Part shown: positions 23,187-35,034 of the stretch, piece by piece
How positions within the stretch are numbered: the first letter of the stretch is position 1
Layout of the letters: each line of letters starts with the position of its first letter
NCBI RefSeq assembly: GCF_954871325.1
Contig: NC_088775.1
Coordinates: 47,035,561 to 47,099,560, forward strand
Direction of reading: 5' to 3'
Source of the DNA: Gordionus sp. m RMFG-2023
Taxonomy: Eukaryota > Nematomorpha > Gordioida > Chordodea > Parachordodidae
Length of the DNA: 64,000 nt
Made by a program: the position numbers and the translations under genes
Notes under the pieces: generated by a model
The model's database searches: none
The model's input: only the letters and a program-made list of their open reading frames with translations
What the model was told of the DNA's origin: nothing

Positions 23187-26059
23187 ATGAAGGACACAAA
23201 TGAAAATATGAATATGAAAGCTAGGGCGTTCCCTCCATGCGACGCGCAGGGTGTAGACCTCCATCCTGTGAAAAATAAAGTAAAGGTCAAAGCAAAGAAG
23301 ACAAGACTGGCAAGTTTGAATATTGGGACGCTTAAAGGTAAGACGAGAGAATTGGCATCAATGTTGAACAGGAGAAAAGTTGATATAGCGTGCATACAAG
23401 AGACGAAATGGAAAGGACAAAAAACTTTGATGATTGGAGATGGGTATAAATTGTACTATAATGGACTTGTTAGCAATAGGAACGGTGTCGGCATCATCCT
23501 CAGCCAAGACCTAACCTCTTCAGTAGTAGAAGTCAACAGGATCTCTGATAGACTAATGAAGATAAAACTCTGCATTGGTCAATCAATACACATCATATCA
23601 GTATATGCTCCTCAAACGGGTTGCAAGGAAGAAGAGAAAGATGACTTTAGAGCTATCCTTGACGAAGCTGTAATGGAAATCCCTAAGGATGACCTAGTCA
23701 TAATTGGTGGTGACTTAAATGCGCATGTGGGGAAAGCAAGAGATAGCTACAAAAGGCATCATGGTGGTTTTGGATACGGAGAAAGAAATGATGAAGGAGA
23801 GCATATACTGAAATTTGCGCAAGCCTTCGACCTTGCCTTAACCAACACCTACTATAGGAAAAAAGACAGTCATTTAATAACATATGAAAGTGGTACTAGG
23901 AAAACACAGATAGATTACATGCTAATCTCTCGCAGAAGATTAAAAGATGTAATAGACTGCAAAGTCATCCCAGGAGAAGATATCGCCGCGCAACACAAGC
24001 TACTAATCATGGATTTACAAATCTCAAATAAATCCACTCAAAATAAGATAAAACTGGAACCATGCATCAAATGGGGCAAATTAAAAACAATGACAGATGC
24101 CTTTGCAATCAATGCAAACATTGAAACAATAAATTGCTCACAAGTCAGTGAAAAAATATGGACAGACCTTTCATCCAGATTAATAGACACTGCAATCAAG
24201 AGGTACAAACCACTATACAGGAGAAAAAAACCCTTTATAAAATATGGTACAAATCCAAAAACGCATATGACAAGACAAGATACAAAAAATCCAAGAGATT
24301 AGCTACAAAGGCGGTGGCTAGGGCCAAATCTATGGCATACGATGACATGTACGAAGATCTACATACCAAAGAAGGGCAAAATAAAATATACAGATTAGCC
24401 AAACAGCGAGAAAAGAACTCTAGGGATATAAACGGAGCTCCGAAAGTAATCAAAAATAAAGATGGGAAATTGATAATAAAGGAAAAAGAAATAATGAATA
24501 GATGGAAAGAATATTTTCAGGAGCTTCTCAACTTTAATTCCCATATATTGCATCTCGATGAACACTCCCCTTGTCAAAACCTTGTACAACCTATAACGGA
24601 AGAAGAAATAATCACATGCCTCAAGCATATGAAAAACAACAAAGCTAGGGGTCCAGACGATATTCCAATAGAAAGCCTTAAAGCACTAGGAGATGATGGA
24701 ATACATCTCCTCACAAATCTGTACAATAAAATACTTGGAAATGAAGAGGTCCCCCAAAAATGGAGGCAGAGCTATCTAGTTCCTATCTTCAAAAATAAAG
24801 GGGATCCACACAATTGTCAAAATTACAGGGGCATAAAACTAATGTCACACTGTCTAAAACTATACGAAAAAATAATAGAAAAAAGATTAAGAGATATAAT
24901 CGAAATAGGAGAGACACAGTTTGGCTTTATGCCTGGAAGATCAACAACCGATGCTATCCATGCAATTAGGCAAATGAGTGAAAAATACAGGGAAAAGAAC
25001 AAAAAGCTACACATGGTCTTTCTCGATCTAGAAAAGGCCTTCGATAGAATCCCAAGAAAACTTATCTGGTGGGCGCTACGCCACAAAAAAGTTCCCGAAA
25101 AATATATAAGAATAATAGAGGATATGTATATGGGACATACAACAATGGTCCGTAGCACAACAGGTACTTCAGCAGGCTTCACAATAGCCGAAGGAGTTCA
25201 TCAAGGGTCGGCTCTCAGCCCACTTCTCTTCATTACAGTAATAGATGTATTAGCACAGTCTATACCTCAAACAGTCCCGTGGAATATGATATTTGCAGAT
25301 GATATTGTGATACTTGCCGAATCCAAGGATGAAATGAAAGAAAGGTTAGTGAATTGGATAAATATCCTAGAAACGCACGGATTAAAAGTAAATAGAGAAA
25401 AGACGGAGTATATGGTGATAGGAGGAGATGAAACGGAGAGTATTGATATAAATAATTGGCAGATATCCGCAATTGAAAGCTGCAAATATTTGGGCTCCAC
25501 TATACAAACAAACGGCACAATAGAAAAAGAGATAAAGAATAAGATTAATCAAGGGTGGTTAAAGTGGAGATCTTAATCTGGAGTGCTATTTGACAAAAGA
25601 ATCCCACACAAATTAAAGGGAAAAATTTACAGTTCCATAGTACAACCAACTATTCTATATAGTTCGGAAACATGGCCAACCAAAGAATCAGACGAGAGAA
25701 GTCTACAAACTATGGAGATGAGAATGCTGAGGATGATTGCTGGGGTAACAAGAAAGGATAAGGTGCGCAGTACAAGAATACTAAATAGTTTAAAGGTAGT
25801 GCCCATTAAGACTAAGTTAATGGTAAACAAACTTAGGTGGTATGGGCACACAATGAGAAGGCCTATGAACTACATAGGAAATAAAGTTGAAAGATTGGAA
25901 GTGATGGGCAAACGTAAAAGAGGAAGGCCAAAACTTCAATGGGGCCATAAAGTTAGAGCCAATATAAAGAAGTATAAAATAGATAAAAGAGATTGTACGA
26001 ATAACATAAAGTGGAGAGAGATGTTGAAGGAGCTTACCACCAGAAAAGGTGAAAGCTAA
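23187..26059 (+). pseudogene. RTE LINE ORF: APE endonuclease plus reverse transcriptase
   Basis: The start at ATG 23187 is followed by a basic linker and then the AP-endonuclease core: LASLNIGTLKGKTREL (23307), IACIQETKWKG (Glu), GGDLNAHVGKARD (Asp-x-Asn), TQIDYML, and QHKLL (His). A frameshift in the A-rich run near 24225 moves the rest to another frame. RT blocks follow: NYRGIKLMS, FLDLEKAFDRIPRK, GVHQGSALSPLLF, FADDIVILAESKDEM (catalytic FADD, 25291), then KYLGSTI. One stop at 25574-25576 interrupts the thumb; the frame continues to a C-terminal KRKRGRPKLQWGHKVRAN and ends at 26059. The endonuclease nicks target DNA and the RT copies LINE RNA at the nick. With one frameshift and one stop it is only lightly damaged, and all catalytic motifs are present. 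Confidence 0.9.
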
Positions 26060-26078
26060 AGAGAGAAAAAAAAAAAAA

Positions 26079-27490
26079 CATTATCCTAAAAAATATTTTG
26101 AAAATATTATGATTTGACCAAATGCCGAGCTTAAAACCGACCACTTACTAAATATTCGATCTACCAAATTTGGTAGTAATATTATTTGGAAAATGTTCAT
26201 TTTTGGTTTAAATATCTATATATAAGTGAAAATCATTATCCCAAAAAATATTTTAATATCGTGATTTGACAGATAACCGATTTGAAACCGAAATACTGCC
26301 TTGCTGGCGTTATACATGGGAAATTCTTCATTTTTGGTTTATACTTGAACAAAAACGTGTTAGGCATTATCCTAATTAATTTTTTGAAAATATTATGATT
26401 TGACCGAATGGCGAGCTCAAAACCGACCACTTACTAAATATTCGATCTACCAAATTTGGTAGTAATATTATTTGGAAAATGTTCATTTTTGGTTAAAATA
26501 TCTATATATACGTGTAAATCATTATCCCAAAAAATATTTTAAAAGTATCGTGATTTGACAGAAAACCGATTCGAAACCGGCCCAATGACTAAATTAGGTC
26601 TTGCTGGCGTTATACATGGAAAATTCTTTATTTCTGGTTTATATGTGAACAATAACGTGGTTAGCATTATCCTAATTAATATTTTGAAAATATTATGATT
26701 TGACCGAATGGCGAGCTCAAAACCGACCACTTATTAAATATTCGATCTACCAAATTTGGTAGTAATATTATTTGGAAAATGTTCATTTTTGGTTTAAATA
26801 TCTTTATATAAGTGTAAATCATTATCCCAAAAAATATTTTAAAAATATCATGATTTGACAGATAACCGATTTGAAACCGAAATACTGCCTTGATGACGTT
26901 ATACATGGAAAATTCTTCATTTTTGGTTTATACGTGAACAATAACGTGTTAAGCATTATCCTAATTAATTTTTTGAAGATATTATGATTTAACCGAATGG
27001 CGAGCTAAAAACCGACCACTTACTAAATATTCGATCTACCAAATTTGGTAGTAATAATATTTGGAAAATGTTCATTTTTGGTTTAAATATTTATATATAA
27101 GTGTAAAACATTATCCCAAAAAATATTAAAAATATCGTGATATGACAGATAACCGATTTAAAACCGAAATACTGCCTTGCTGGCGTTATACATGGAAAAT
27201 TCTTCATTTTTGGTTTATACGTGAACAATAACGTGTTAAGCATTATCCTAATTAATTTTTTGAAAATATTATGATTTGACCGAATGGCGAGCTCAAAACC
27301 GACCACTTACTAAATATTCGATCTACCAAGTTTGGTAGTAATGTTATTTGGAAAATGTTCATTTTTGGTTGATTTGAAACCGAAATACTGCGTTGCTGGC
27401 GCTCTCCGTGTAGAATTCTTCATTTTTGTTTATAAGTTAACAATAAGGTTTTAAGCATTATCCTAAATTATTTTTTGAAAATATTAAGAT
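26079..27490 (+). repeat. Left-arm array of ~290-bp repeats
   Basis: About five units. The landmark GACCGAATGGCGAGC recurs at about 26116, 26402, 26702, 26991 and 27278 (spacing 286-300 bp). Each unit holds the paired blocks CTACCAAATTTGGTAG (palindromic), TTATCCCAAAAAATATTTTA and TTGCTGGCGTTATACATGG. The same units run in inverse orientation at 29525-30720. Confidence 0.9.
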
Positions 27491-27849
27491 ATGACCTAAT
27501 ACCGAGCTCAGATAATCTTAATTATAATAAATTTTTAATCTCCAAAAAAATTATTTCTATAAAAAATCATCCCTCCCCTCACCTCCATCGAAAATTCTCG
27601 AGTTCCTGTTATTTTTTTATTTTATAAAAATTAAAAATTTATAATTTTGGCATATTCCTAAAAAAAATAAAAATTAATCTGCATAAAAAAATAATAAACA
27701 AATAAATAAATAATTTTAAATATTTTACGTTAAAATTTATTATTATTATATAATTATAAATATTCTTTTTGTGATAAAATGCCTGATTTCCTGCCCTATA
27801 TGAATCGGTAATTATAAAATTATAAATATTAAATTCTTTTTATTTTAGA
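27491..27849. other. Unique DNA between left-arm array and OTU-like gene
   Basis: AT-rich with no landmark. It ends in a pyrimidine-rich stretch with AG at 27849 that would serve as a splice acceptor for the first visible exon. The promoter of the gene may lie here or in the arm. Confidence 0.3.
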
Positions 27850-29078
27850 TTAATAGAGAAGCCATCTCCTGAGGTGGCTCTCGAAATTCTTAAAGAGATA
27901 AAAAGTGAAGATATTGTGCCTATGATGTATCATTATTCAAATCGACTAGTCGGGTATGTTGATGTAATTACTAGGCATATATTAGAGAGAATTCAACCAA
28001 CAATATTATTGAAGTAAATATAAATATATATATTACAAAAACAATAAGAGACTTATTACCTTGGCCCCGGGTATATGTAGCAGGCCATATTTTAATTTTT
28101 TAAAATATAAAAAAGACAATGGCCGTACCAAAAAATTTTGTAAAATAAAAATTCTACCCGGGTTGGTATTTTTTTTTAAAAATTGCTTTTGTATGAATAT
28201 TGATTAGATAATATGAACTATATTAAACTTTTATTTGAATCATTTATAATTGTTTACAAAATAATGAATATTTTTTTAAAAACAAACTATATTATTAAGA
28301 TTTTCACCAAGGAAAACGATTGGTGATGGAAATTGCCTATATCGTGCTGTGTCATTAGCAATTTTCGGCGAAGAAACGTACCACATTTATTTACGTATTA
28401 TAGCCGCAATCGAGGTCATACTCAATAGTCAATAGAGACTTTTATGATTTACAAAATGTTAATTATATTGTACCAGTTTCCATGAGAGAACGTATTTTAT
28501 TTTATTCTTATAATCATACTTTAAATAACATACTTAAAATAGGGGATTGGTCGGGTATGATTATTATTTTTGTTTTAAGTGGTGCTTTAAATACGCCTAT
28601 TAAATCTTTTTGTCCCCCTTTATCATTTAATTTATTAAGCCCAAGTCCTTATACCCTTGATATATATGGTCGGGATGTTAGCAGATGTTCTGATATAAAA
28701 ATTAACATAATGTGGACATCTTGTAGACCCGATGATATTTTAAATATTTCCATAAGTCATTTTATTTATTTACAAAAGCTTAATTTCAACCCACATGATA
28801 AAATAGTTATAATTGATAGTTATCTATTAAAATCCCATGATTTTATAACTATTACGGATAATGTTAAAAAATCGATCTTAAATTATATAAACTCTTCCCC
28901 AGTTAATGATATCAGCGGTAATTATGATAAAAAATCTATTAAAGAATCGCATGAATTTACACCTATAAAATCAAATTTACATTATATAAACTCTTCCCCA
29001 ATTAATGATATCAGCGATAATTATGATAATAAATCTATTAACGAATCGCATGAATTTACTCATATAAATCAAATTTAA
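27850..29078 (+). CDS. OTU/vertnin-like protein gene of the long-arm element
   Basis: A first exon (27850 to about 28011) reads PSPEVALEILKEIKSEDIVP and ends at a GTAAAT donor. After an intron of about 290 nt, the second region carries TIGDGNCLYRAVSLAIFG at 28319, with the D-G-N-C-L-Y-R-A signature of OTU-fold cysteine proteases (Cys at 28334-28336), then a YHIYLRIIAAIEVIL helix. From 28482 follows GDWSGMIIIFVLSGALNTPI (the W-x-G block), and later NIMWTSCRPD. The order matches the OTU-like domain of vertnin and of vertnin-like insect proteins, as I recall them. A catalytic His near the end is not obvious, so protease activity is uncertain. The C-terminal part is built from a coding minisatellite. 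The frame is broken at least once. Role in the element is unknown. Confidence 0.65.
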
Positions 29079-29525
29079 ATAATATAAAATTTTCCCCAAT
29101 TAATGATAATTATGATATAAAATCTATTAACGAATCGCCTAAATTTATACCTATAAAATTAAATTTAAATATTATAAAATTTTCTCCAATTAATGATAAT
29201 TATGATAATAAATCTATTAAAGAATCGATGAATTTACACCTATAAAATCAAATTTACATTATATAAACTCTTCCCCAATTAATGATATCAGCGATAATTA
29301 TGATAATAAATCTATTAACGAATCGCATGAATTTACTCCTATAAAATCAAATTTAAATAATATAAAATTTTCCCCAATTAATGATAATTATGATATAAAA
29401 TCTATTAACGAATCGCCTAAATTTATACCTATAAAATTAAATTTAAATAATATAAAATTTTCTCCAATGATAATTATGATAATAAATCTATTAAAGAATC
29501 GCATGAATTTACACCTATAAAATCA
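28876..29525 (+). repeat. Coding minisatellite, ~95-105 bp units
   Basis: About seven units of a sequence encoding INSSPINDISDNYDNKSI, followed by an NESHEFTPIKSNL-type stretch. The first two are within the open frame of the OTU-like gene and the rest continue past its stop. Unit length changes by small deletions, so later copies fall out of frame. Confidence 0.85.
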
Positions 29526-30720
29526 AATTCGGTTTTGAGCTCATTATTCGGTCAAATCTTAATATTTTCAAAAAATTAATTAGGATAATGCTTAACACGT
29601 TATTGTTCACGTATAAACCAAAAATGAAGAATTTTCCATGTATAACGCCAGCAAGGCAGTATTTCGGTTTCAAATCGGTTATCGGTCAAATCACGATATT
29701 TTTAAAATATTTTTTGGGATAATAGTTTGCACGTATTTATAGATAAATTAATCAAAAATGAACTTTTCCAAATAATATTACTACAAAATTTGGTAGATCG
29801 AATATTTAGTAAGTGGTCGGTTTTTAGCTCGCCATTCGGTCAAATCATAATATTTTCAAAAAAATAATTAGGATAATGCTTAACACGTTATTGTTCACGT
29901 ATAAACCAAAGAATTTTCCATGTATAACGCAGCAAGGCAGTATTTCGGTTTCAAATCGGTTATCGGTCAAATAAGATATTTTTAAAATATTTTTGGGATA
30001 ATGATTTACACGTATATATAGATATTTAAACCAAATATGAACATTTTCCAAATAATATTACTATCAAATTTGGTAAATCGAATATTTAGTAAGTGGTCGG
30101 TTTTGAGATCGCCATTCGGTCAAATTTTATTATTTTCAAAAAATTAATTAGGATAATGTTTAACACGTTATTGTTCGCGTATAAACCAAAAATGAAGAAT
30201 TTTCCATGTATAACGCCAGCAAAGCAGTATTTCAGTTTCAAATCGGTTATCTGTCAAATCACGATATTTTTAAAATATTTTTTGGGATAATGATTTACAC
30301 TTATATATAGATATTTAAACCAAAAATGAACATTTTCCAAATAATATTACTACCAAATTTGGCAGATCGAATATTTAGTAAGTGATCGGTTTTGAGCTCG
30401 CTATTCGGTTAAATCATAGTATTTTCAAAATATTAATTAGGATATTGCTTACGTTATTGTTCACGTATAAACAAAAAATGAAGAATTTTCCATGTATAAC
30501 GCCAGCAAGGCAGTATTTCGGTTTCAAATCGGTTATCTGTCAAATCACGATATTTTTAAAATATTTTTTGGGATAATGATTTACACTTATATATAGATAT
30601 TTAAACCAAAAATGAACATTTTCCAAATAATATTACTACCAAATTTGGTAGATCGAATATTTAGTATAATCGGTTTAAGCTCGGCATTCGGTCAAATTAT
30701 AATATTTTCAAAATATTTTT
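29525..30720 (-). repeat. Right-arm array of ~290-bp repeats (inverse of left arm)
   Basis: Four to five units in inverse orientation to 26079-27490, with the same blocks (CCATGTATAACGCCAGCAAG, CTACCAAATTTGGTAG). From about 30720 the unique arm sequence resumes and runs to the terminus at 31202. Confidence 0.9.
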
Positions 30721-31202
30721 TAGGATAATGTTTAAAACCTAAATATACACGTATAAACCAAAAATGAAGAGATTTTGATCAATAACGCCAGCAATATGTT
30801 CCTTACAAACTTTCTACTATTTTAAAATTCTAAACCTTCTCATTTATTAAATCTCAAAGAAACCTCTATTTTTTTAAATTTTTTTTCACATATATTTACA
30901 CCCAAATACAAAAAAAGGCACTATCCAATATTTATTCTGGTTTCCTATTTCATATTTATGTATTTAACGCCCTCTTATGGATATAAATTTGTTAAATTTT
31001 GTAATTGAAAAATAAAATTTAAGTTGTTATAAGCTAGTAAATATATTTTTTTTCCAATAATATTAAGTAAAAATAGAATTTTAAATTATGTAATATTTAA
31101 TATCAATTTTTTAATTTGTTTAAAAAAAAATTTTTTTATGATTAATTATTATTAATTGCTTTTTAGCAAGACAGTTTAGCAAGACAGTATTTAGTCATAC
31201 CC

Positions 31203-32336
31203 GGATTATCATCCATCAGAAGCTAAAATAGATGTATTCTAAAATAAAAATATAATCATTTTTAGTATCTTTATTTTGCATTTGGTAGATTTTATTGGGA
31301 TTCACGTCATATGACCCAGTATAATTTTTTTGCTTGAATATGAGTTGAATTAAGAATTGAATGATATTTATTTTTAGCCTGAGGTAGGGAAATAAGAGAA
31401 AATTAAATGGAAAGAAAATAAGGAAATTAAAAGGGAAAGGGAGGTAAAGATAAAGAAAAAAAAATAAAAAGTGAAGATAGGAAAGGGAAATGATGAGAAA
31501 GGGGAAGATAATAAAAGAAATTAAAAGGGAAAGTAAGGAAAAGAGAATTTTAGTATTTTTTTAAATTTTGATTTTTCCCATATTATTTGAGACTGTTGTT
31601 AAAATAATGAGTGATATCTTTAGTAGGGATACATATGTTGTCTCCATAGCATACATCCTACATTTTGTATGTTACTGAAAACTATTCTTTGAGTTAAAAT
31701 ATACATCTTTATAAAAATATTAACATAAGACTAACATTTAACATTAAAAATCCCAATATAGGTTCAAGCCTATAATATCTGGAAAAAAATATCCAAGCAT
31801 CCTAGATCTTATTAATTTAAAAAGATTTTCTCAAACCCACCTCAATCCCTAATAATTTTGAAACCAAGCCTAGAGATATTAAATTTATAATTAATGAACG
31901 GGGAATCTCTGATTTACCAATTAGTCTACGGGTAAAATATATTACTTTATAAAAATAATAACATAAGATTAACATTAAAAAATCCCAATATAGGTTCAAG
32001 CCTACAATATTTGAAAAAAATTTCCAAGCATCCAAGATCTTAATAATTTTAAAAGATTATCTCAAGCCCATTTCAATCCCTAATAATTTTTGAAAACCAA
32101 GCCAATATTAATTTTGAGAAATATTTTTTAAGCCCAGTCCAACCCATAATAATTTTGAAAAAATTTTCCCAAGCCTAGAGATATTAAATTTATTGAATTA
32201 ACTCAGATGAATTTCTATATAAAATAATAATAATTTGTAATATTTAGTAAATAATGTATTACTTTGACAATTGGTTTTAATATGACCTCCTACAGATGCA
32301 CTAATTTTGAAAAAAATCATGTGAATTGGTAATAAG
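31203..32336. other. Array remnant, purine-rich tract and decayed repeats
   Basis: 31203-31310 holds the cut end of the minus-strand exon array. 31385-31555 is almost pure purine on the plus strand (G/A runs such as GGGAAAGGGAGG). 31730-32190 contains degenerate ~45-bp repeats with the words CCAAGC, CCCA, ATAATAATTTT, also present at 40690-41100 and 41220-41570. No gene recognised; a 219-nt minus-strand frame at 31817-32035 lies wholly in the repeats and is not supported. Confidence 0.5.
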
Positions 32337-33508
32337 CATAGGCGTAGCCAGGATTTTCATAAGGGGGGGGGGGGAATTACTAAATTACTGGGGTTCGCCC
32401 CAGACCCCTTTTGGGCGGGCCTTCGGCCGGGTTATTTTAGTCTATATAAGTCATAAAATATTTTACAAATTTTAATAAAAAAAATAAGCCTGGAACAAAT
32501 ATGAAATATATTTTTATTAGTTTATATAAAATAAAAATATAATAAATTACTTGTATTGTATATACCTTAATATAAAAGCATGGTAATAATTTATTCCAAA
32601 CAATTATAAGAAATTTATTTATAAAAAGTAAGTAGACATATAGTTGATTTTACTCTATTATATAGAATTAGTTATAAAATACTAGGTAGAATTCCACTTT
32701 TATAGACATATTTGACAGTTAGAGAATATATTACAGTTAATAATTTAACAAATTTTAATAATCAATCATCTTGTTATTAAATATAGCAACAATTTGCATT
32801 CAATTATTTAACGTCATCTATTTATTTTAAGTAAAAATGATATTTAAATTTAAACTTCATATTATTCATCCCACAATGTCTTTAAAAGATATTTTCTGAT
32901 GTCCTTATCAATATTTTATAGTTTTCTGTAAAATATATAATTCGCTATATTGGCAAAAATTACTTGATTGTCATTTGATAATTAGATATACTGTAAATCT
33001 ACGACATATAATATTCCACTGTTTGTATTGTGCTTTAATATTTTTAATTTTATCAATAAATAATTATATTTTACTTTTATTAAGATAAATAAATTTAAAT
33101 TACTCACTTTATAAAAAATTATATTTGATATTTTATATTATTTAGTAATTTTATGGATCTATTATTAATAATTATAATACATTTCACTTCTGTCTTAAGA
33201 CTTATCTTTGGCTTATATTCCATTTATTAAAAAACATTTTTGGTTCATTTTATATATTTATAAATCTATTTTTCCAAAAATCTATAAATTATGATGAATA
33301 GTTTTATAAAAAAATATCAACTTTATTCTTTCTTTTAAATTATTATTTAAGATATATGCATACATATTTGAGGGTCAGGGAGTGGGGAGTGAAGGGATTA
33401 GGGGGGATATTTTTTATTAGCTAAAAATGATATTTACAAAAGTGATAAATTTCTGAAGGGGGGGGAAATTTCACCTTGCCACCCCCCCCCCCCATGGCTA
33501 CGCCTATG
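32337..33508 (+). mobile_element. Non-autonomous hAT-like element (family B), 1.17 kb, perfect 8-bp TSD
   Basis: Ends CATAGGCGTAGCCAGG and CCATGGCTACGCCTATG are inverted; the 8-bp duplication GTAATAAG flanks them (32329-32336, 33509-33516). Long G and C runs lie just inside the ends. No coding frame. The ends resemble those of 50522-53300, which carries transposase remains, so that element or a relative is the likely source of transposase. Confidence 0.92.
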
Positions 33509-33593
33509 GTAATAAGGGAAACTGAGGAAGCCTAACAAAGCACTTATTAGAGAATCATGACAAAATAACGCCTGCCCTAATATGTGAAGAGAA

Positions 33594-34290
33594 ATTCAGT
33601 TTAATTTAACACAATTTAATAGGCTTATTCAAATATTTAAAATTTTTCAAAACAGGGAAATGTGATTGAATAAGGCTAATTATATGAAGTAGTTGCTTCA
33701 AATTTTGTGATATTTAGTGATACTTAGTGAAAGTAAATGTTAAAGAGTAACCCAGTTTACATTGGTCATAATGTTTTTTGAACCACATATTCAGTTTAAT
33801 TTAACATAATTTAATAGACTTATTCAAATATTTAAAATTTTCAAAACAGGGAAATGTGATTGAATAAGGCAATTTATATAAAGTAGTTGCTTGAATTTTG
33901 TGATATTTAGGGATACTTAGTGAAAGTAAGTGTTAAAGAGTAACCCAGTTTACATTGGTCATAATGTTTTTGAACCACATAAGATCAACCTGCATTCAAA
34001 TTTCCTATTTTTTAATTAACACTTTCTTGATTAAATTTACACAACGCTTTAACCTAATTAAAGATTCTTATTCTTAATTTATAAAATAGATAAAACATTT
34101 AGTATAATTAACTTAATTTAATATACTTATTTAAACATTTAAACTTCAGAAAACAAATAGATATAAGTGAATAAGGCAATTATTAGGATTAGTTGCCTGA
34201 AAGGTTTTGTGATATTATAATGAAGAGTATGGATTGAAAAGTGCAAGTGATATGTAAGTGTTAAAAGAGTTTAGCTTAATTTAATAATCT
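33594..34290 (+). repeat. Tandem ~190-bp duplication with a decayed third unit
   Basis: 33594-33785 and 33786-33980 are near-identical (shared words GGGAAATGTGATTGAATAAG and CCCAGTTTACATTGGTCATA). A diverged third unit follows around 34100-34290. No coding potential. Confidence 0.8.
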
Positions 34291-34604
34291 TACTTCTTCT
34301 AATATTTAACTTATGAAATCAGTGAAAAGAAAACTTTGATTAAGTTATTATCATTATTTTAAAAGATATTCCCATTTTAAGATTTACAATATACTTGTAT
34401 GATCCATAGCCTTCAGCCTGTTTCACATGAAAATCCTAGAGTGCCCTTATTTAGAGAATTTTTTTAAATAACTGGCACTCCGATTTCAGGAATTCAAGGA
34501 AAATGATTAACTTATTAAACCATCGTCCAAGCAGTATTATTTATAAATATCTATCCATTTTTGCAAAATCAAATGTGATAAAATGTTATTAACAAATATG
34601 GTTC

Positions 34605-34840
34605 CTGCCTGTTCTAAATCGCTAAAAGTAATAATCGCTAAAATAATAAAAAATATAATCTATTTAAAAATAAATTAGGACTGTTGGTAGGATCATCTGT
34701 TTGTATAAAATAAATAAATAAAATCAACAAATAAAAAAAATAAAAATAAATACGTACCGATGACATGACGTAGCGATGACATGTGGTAGCGATGACATGA
34801 CGTCACGATGACGTAGTGAGGACATCGGAAAATTATAATA
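34605..34840 (+). repeat. Repeat end with GATGACATGACGTAGC 16-bp repeats
   Basis: 34605-34660 (TGTTCTAAATCGCTAAAAGT and following) is shared with 62803-62850. About 100 bp further, a 16-bp word GATGACATGACGTAGC occurs about four times in tandem at 34757-34826, one unit containing the palindrome TGACGTCA. It may be the two ends of one small element or unrelated neighbours. Confidence 0.6.
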
Positions 34841-35034
34841 TAGATAATTACTTCTGTGTATTCTTCTAAAATTGATTGACTACACTTTTAATATTCAAAT
34901 TCTTTTAATTCAGAATCCTTAATGATAATATGTTTTGTAATTGAAAAAAAAATTTTGATTTTTAGTGTTATCCGTTCAAATATCATTGGTTATGAACAGG
35001 TAATTATTATTGATCATGCTTTTAATCTTAATTT

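Larger units (their letters stand above)
22967..26078 (+). mobile_element. RTE-clade LINE, near full length, with tRNA-like head and A-tail
   Basis: The boundaries are fixed by the opposite arm of the host element: the arm reads ...tatatttaggt / cattatcctaaaa without interruption near 30735, so everything between 22967 and the A-run ending 26078 is one insertion of 3.1 kb. It contains a tRNA-like segment, a short leader, an endonuclease-RT reading frame and a 3' A-run. No clear target duplication is seen; a few target bases are missing. A 5'-truncated relative lies at 895-2440. Confidence 0.9.
22443..31202 (+). mobile_element. Long-arm inverted-repeat element carrying an OTU/vertnin-like gene; family unknown
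   Basis: The two ends are inverse copies: TATGACTAAATACTGTCTTG at 22446 and its complement ending 31200, with consensus terminus GGGTATGACTAAATAC. The similarity runs on through ~520 bp of unique arm and then an array of ~290-bp repeats, giving arms of about 1.9 kb (left, without the inserted LINE) and 1.7 kb (right). The centre (27490-29525) holds the OTU-like gene and a coding minisatellite. Flanks join back into a 75-nt exon of the minus-strand array (gggaatatca / ggattatcatc), so a short, imperfect target duplication is likely. No transposase, polymerase, integrase or capsid gene was recognised. Solo pieces of the same end occur at 43509-44030 and 45947-45994. This copy looks inactive; the gene frame is broken at least once. 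Confidence 0.75.

Noticed and set aside
23030-23395. Minus-strand open frame with membrane-like residues
   Set aside because: It is the reverse of the LINE leader and endonuclease; no support of its own.
26236-27306. Recurrent ~65-codon minus-strand frames (VGFELAIRSNHNIF type)
   Set aside because: They recur because the 290-bp repeat recurs, appear in both arms, and shift frame freely; there is no splice or start context.
22443-31202. Polinton/Maverick-type element
   Set aside because: Long inverted ends prompted the idea, but no protein-primed polymerase, integrase, ATPase or capsid motif was seen, and the arms are tandem arrays, unlike that class.
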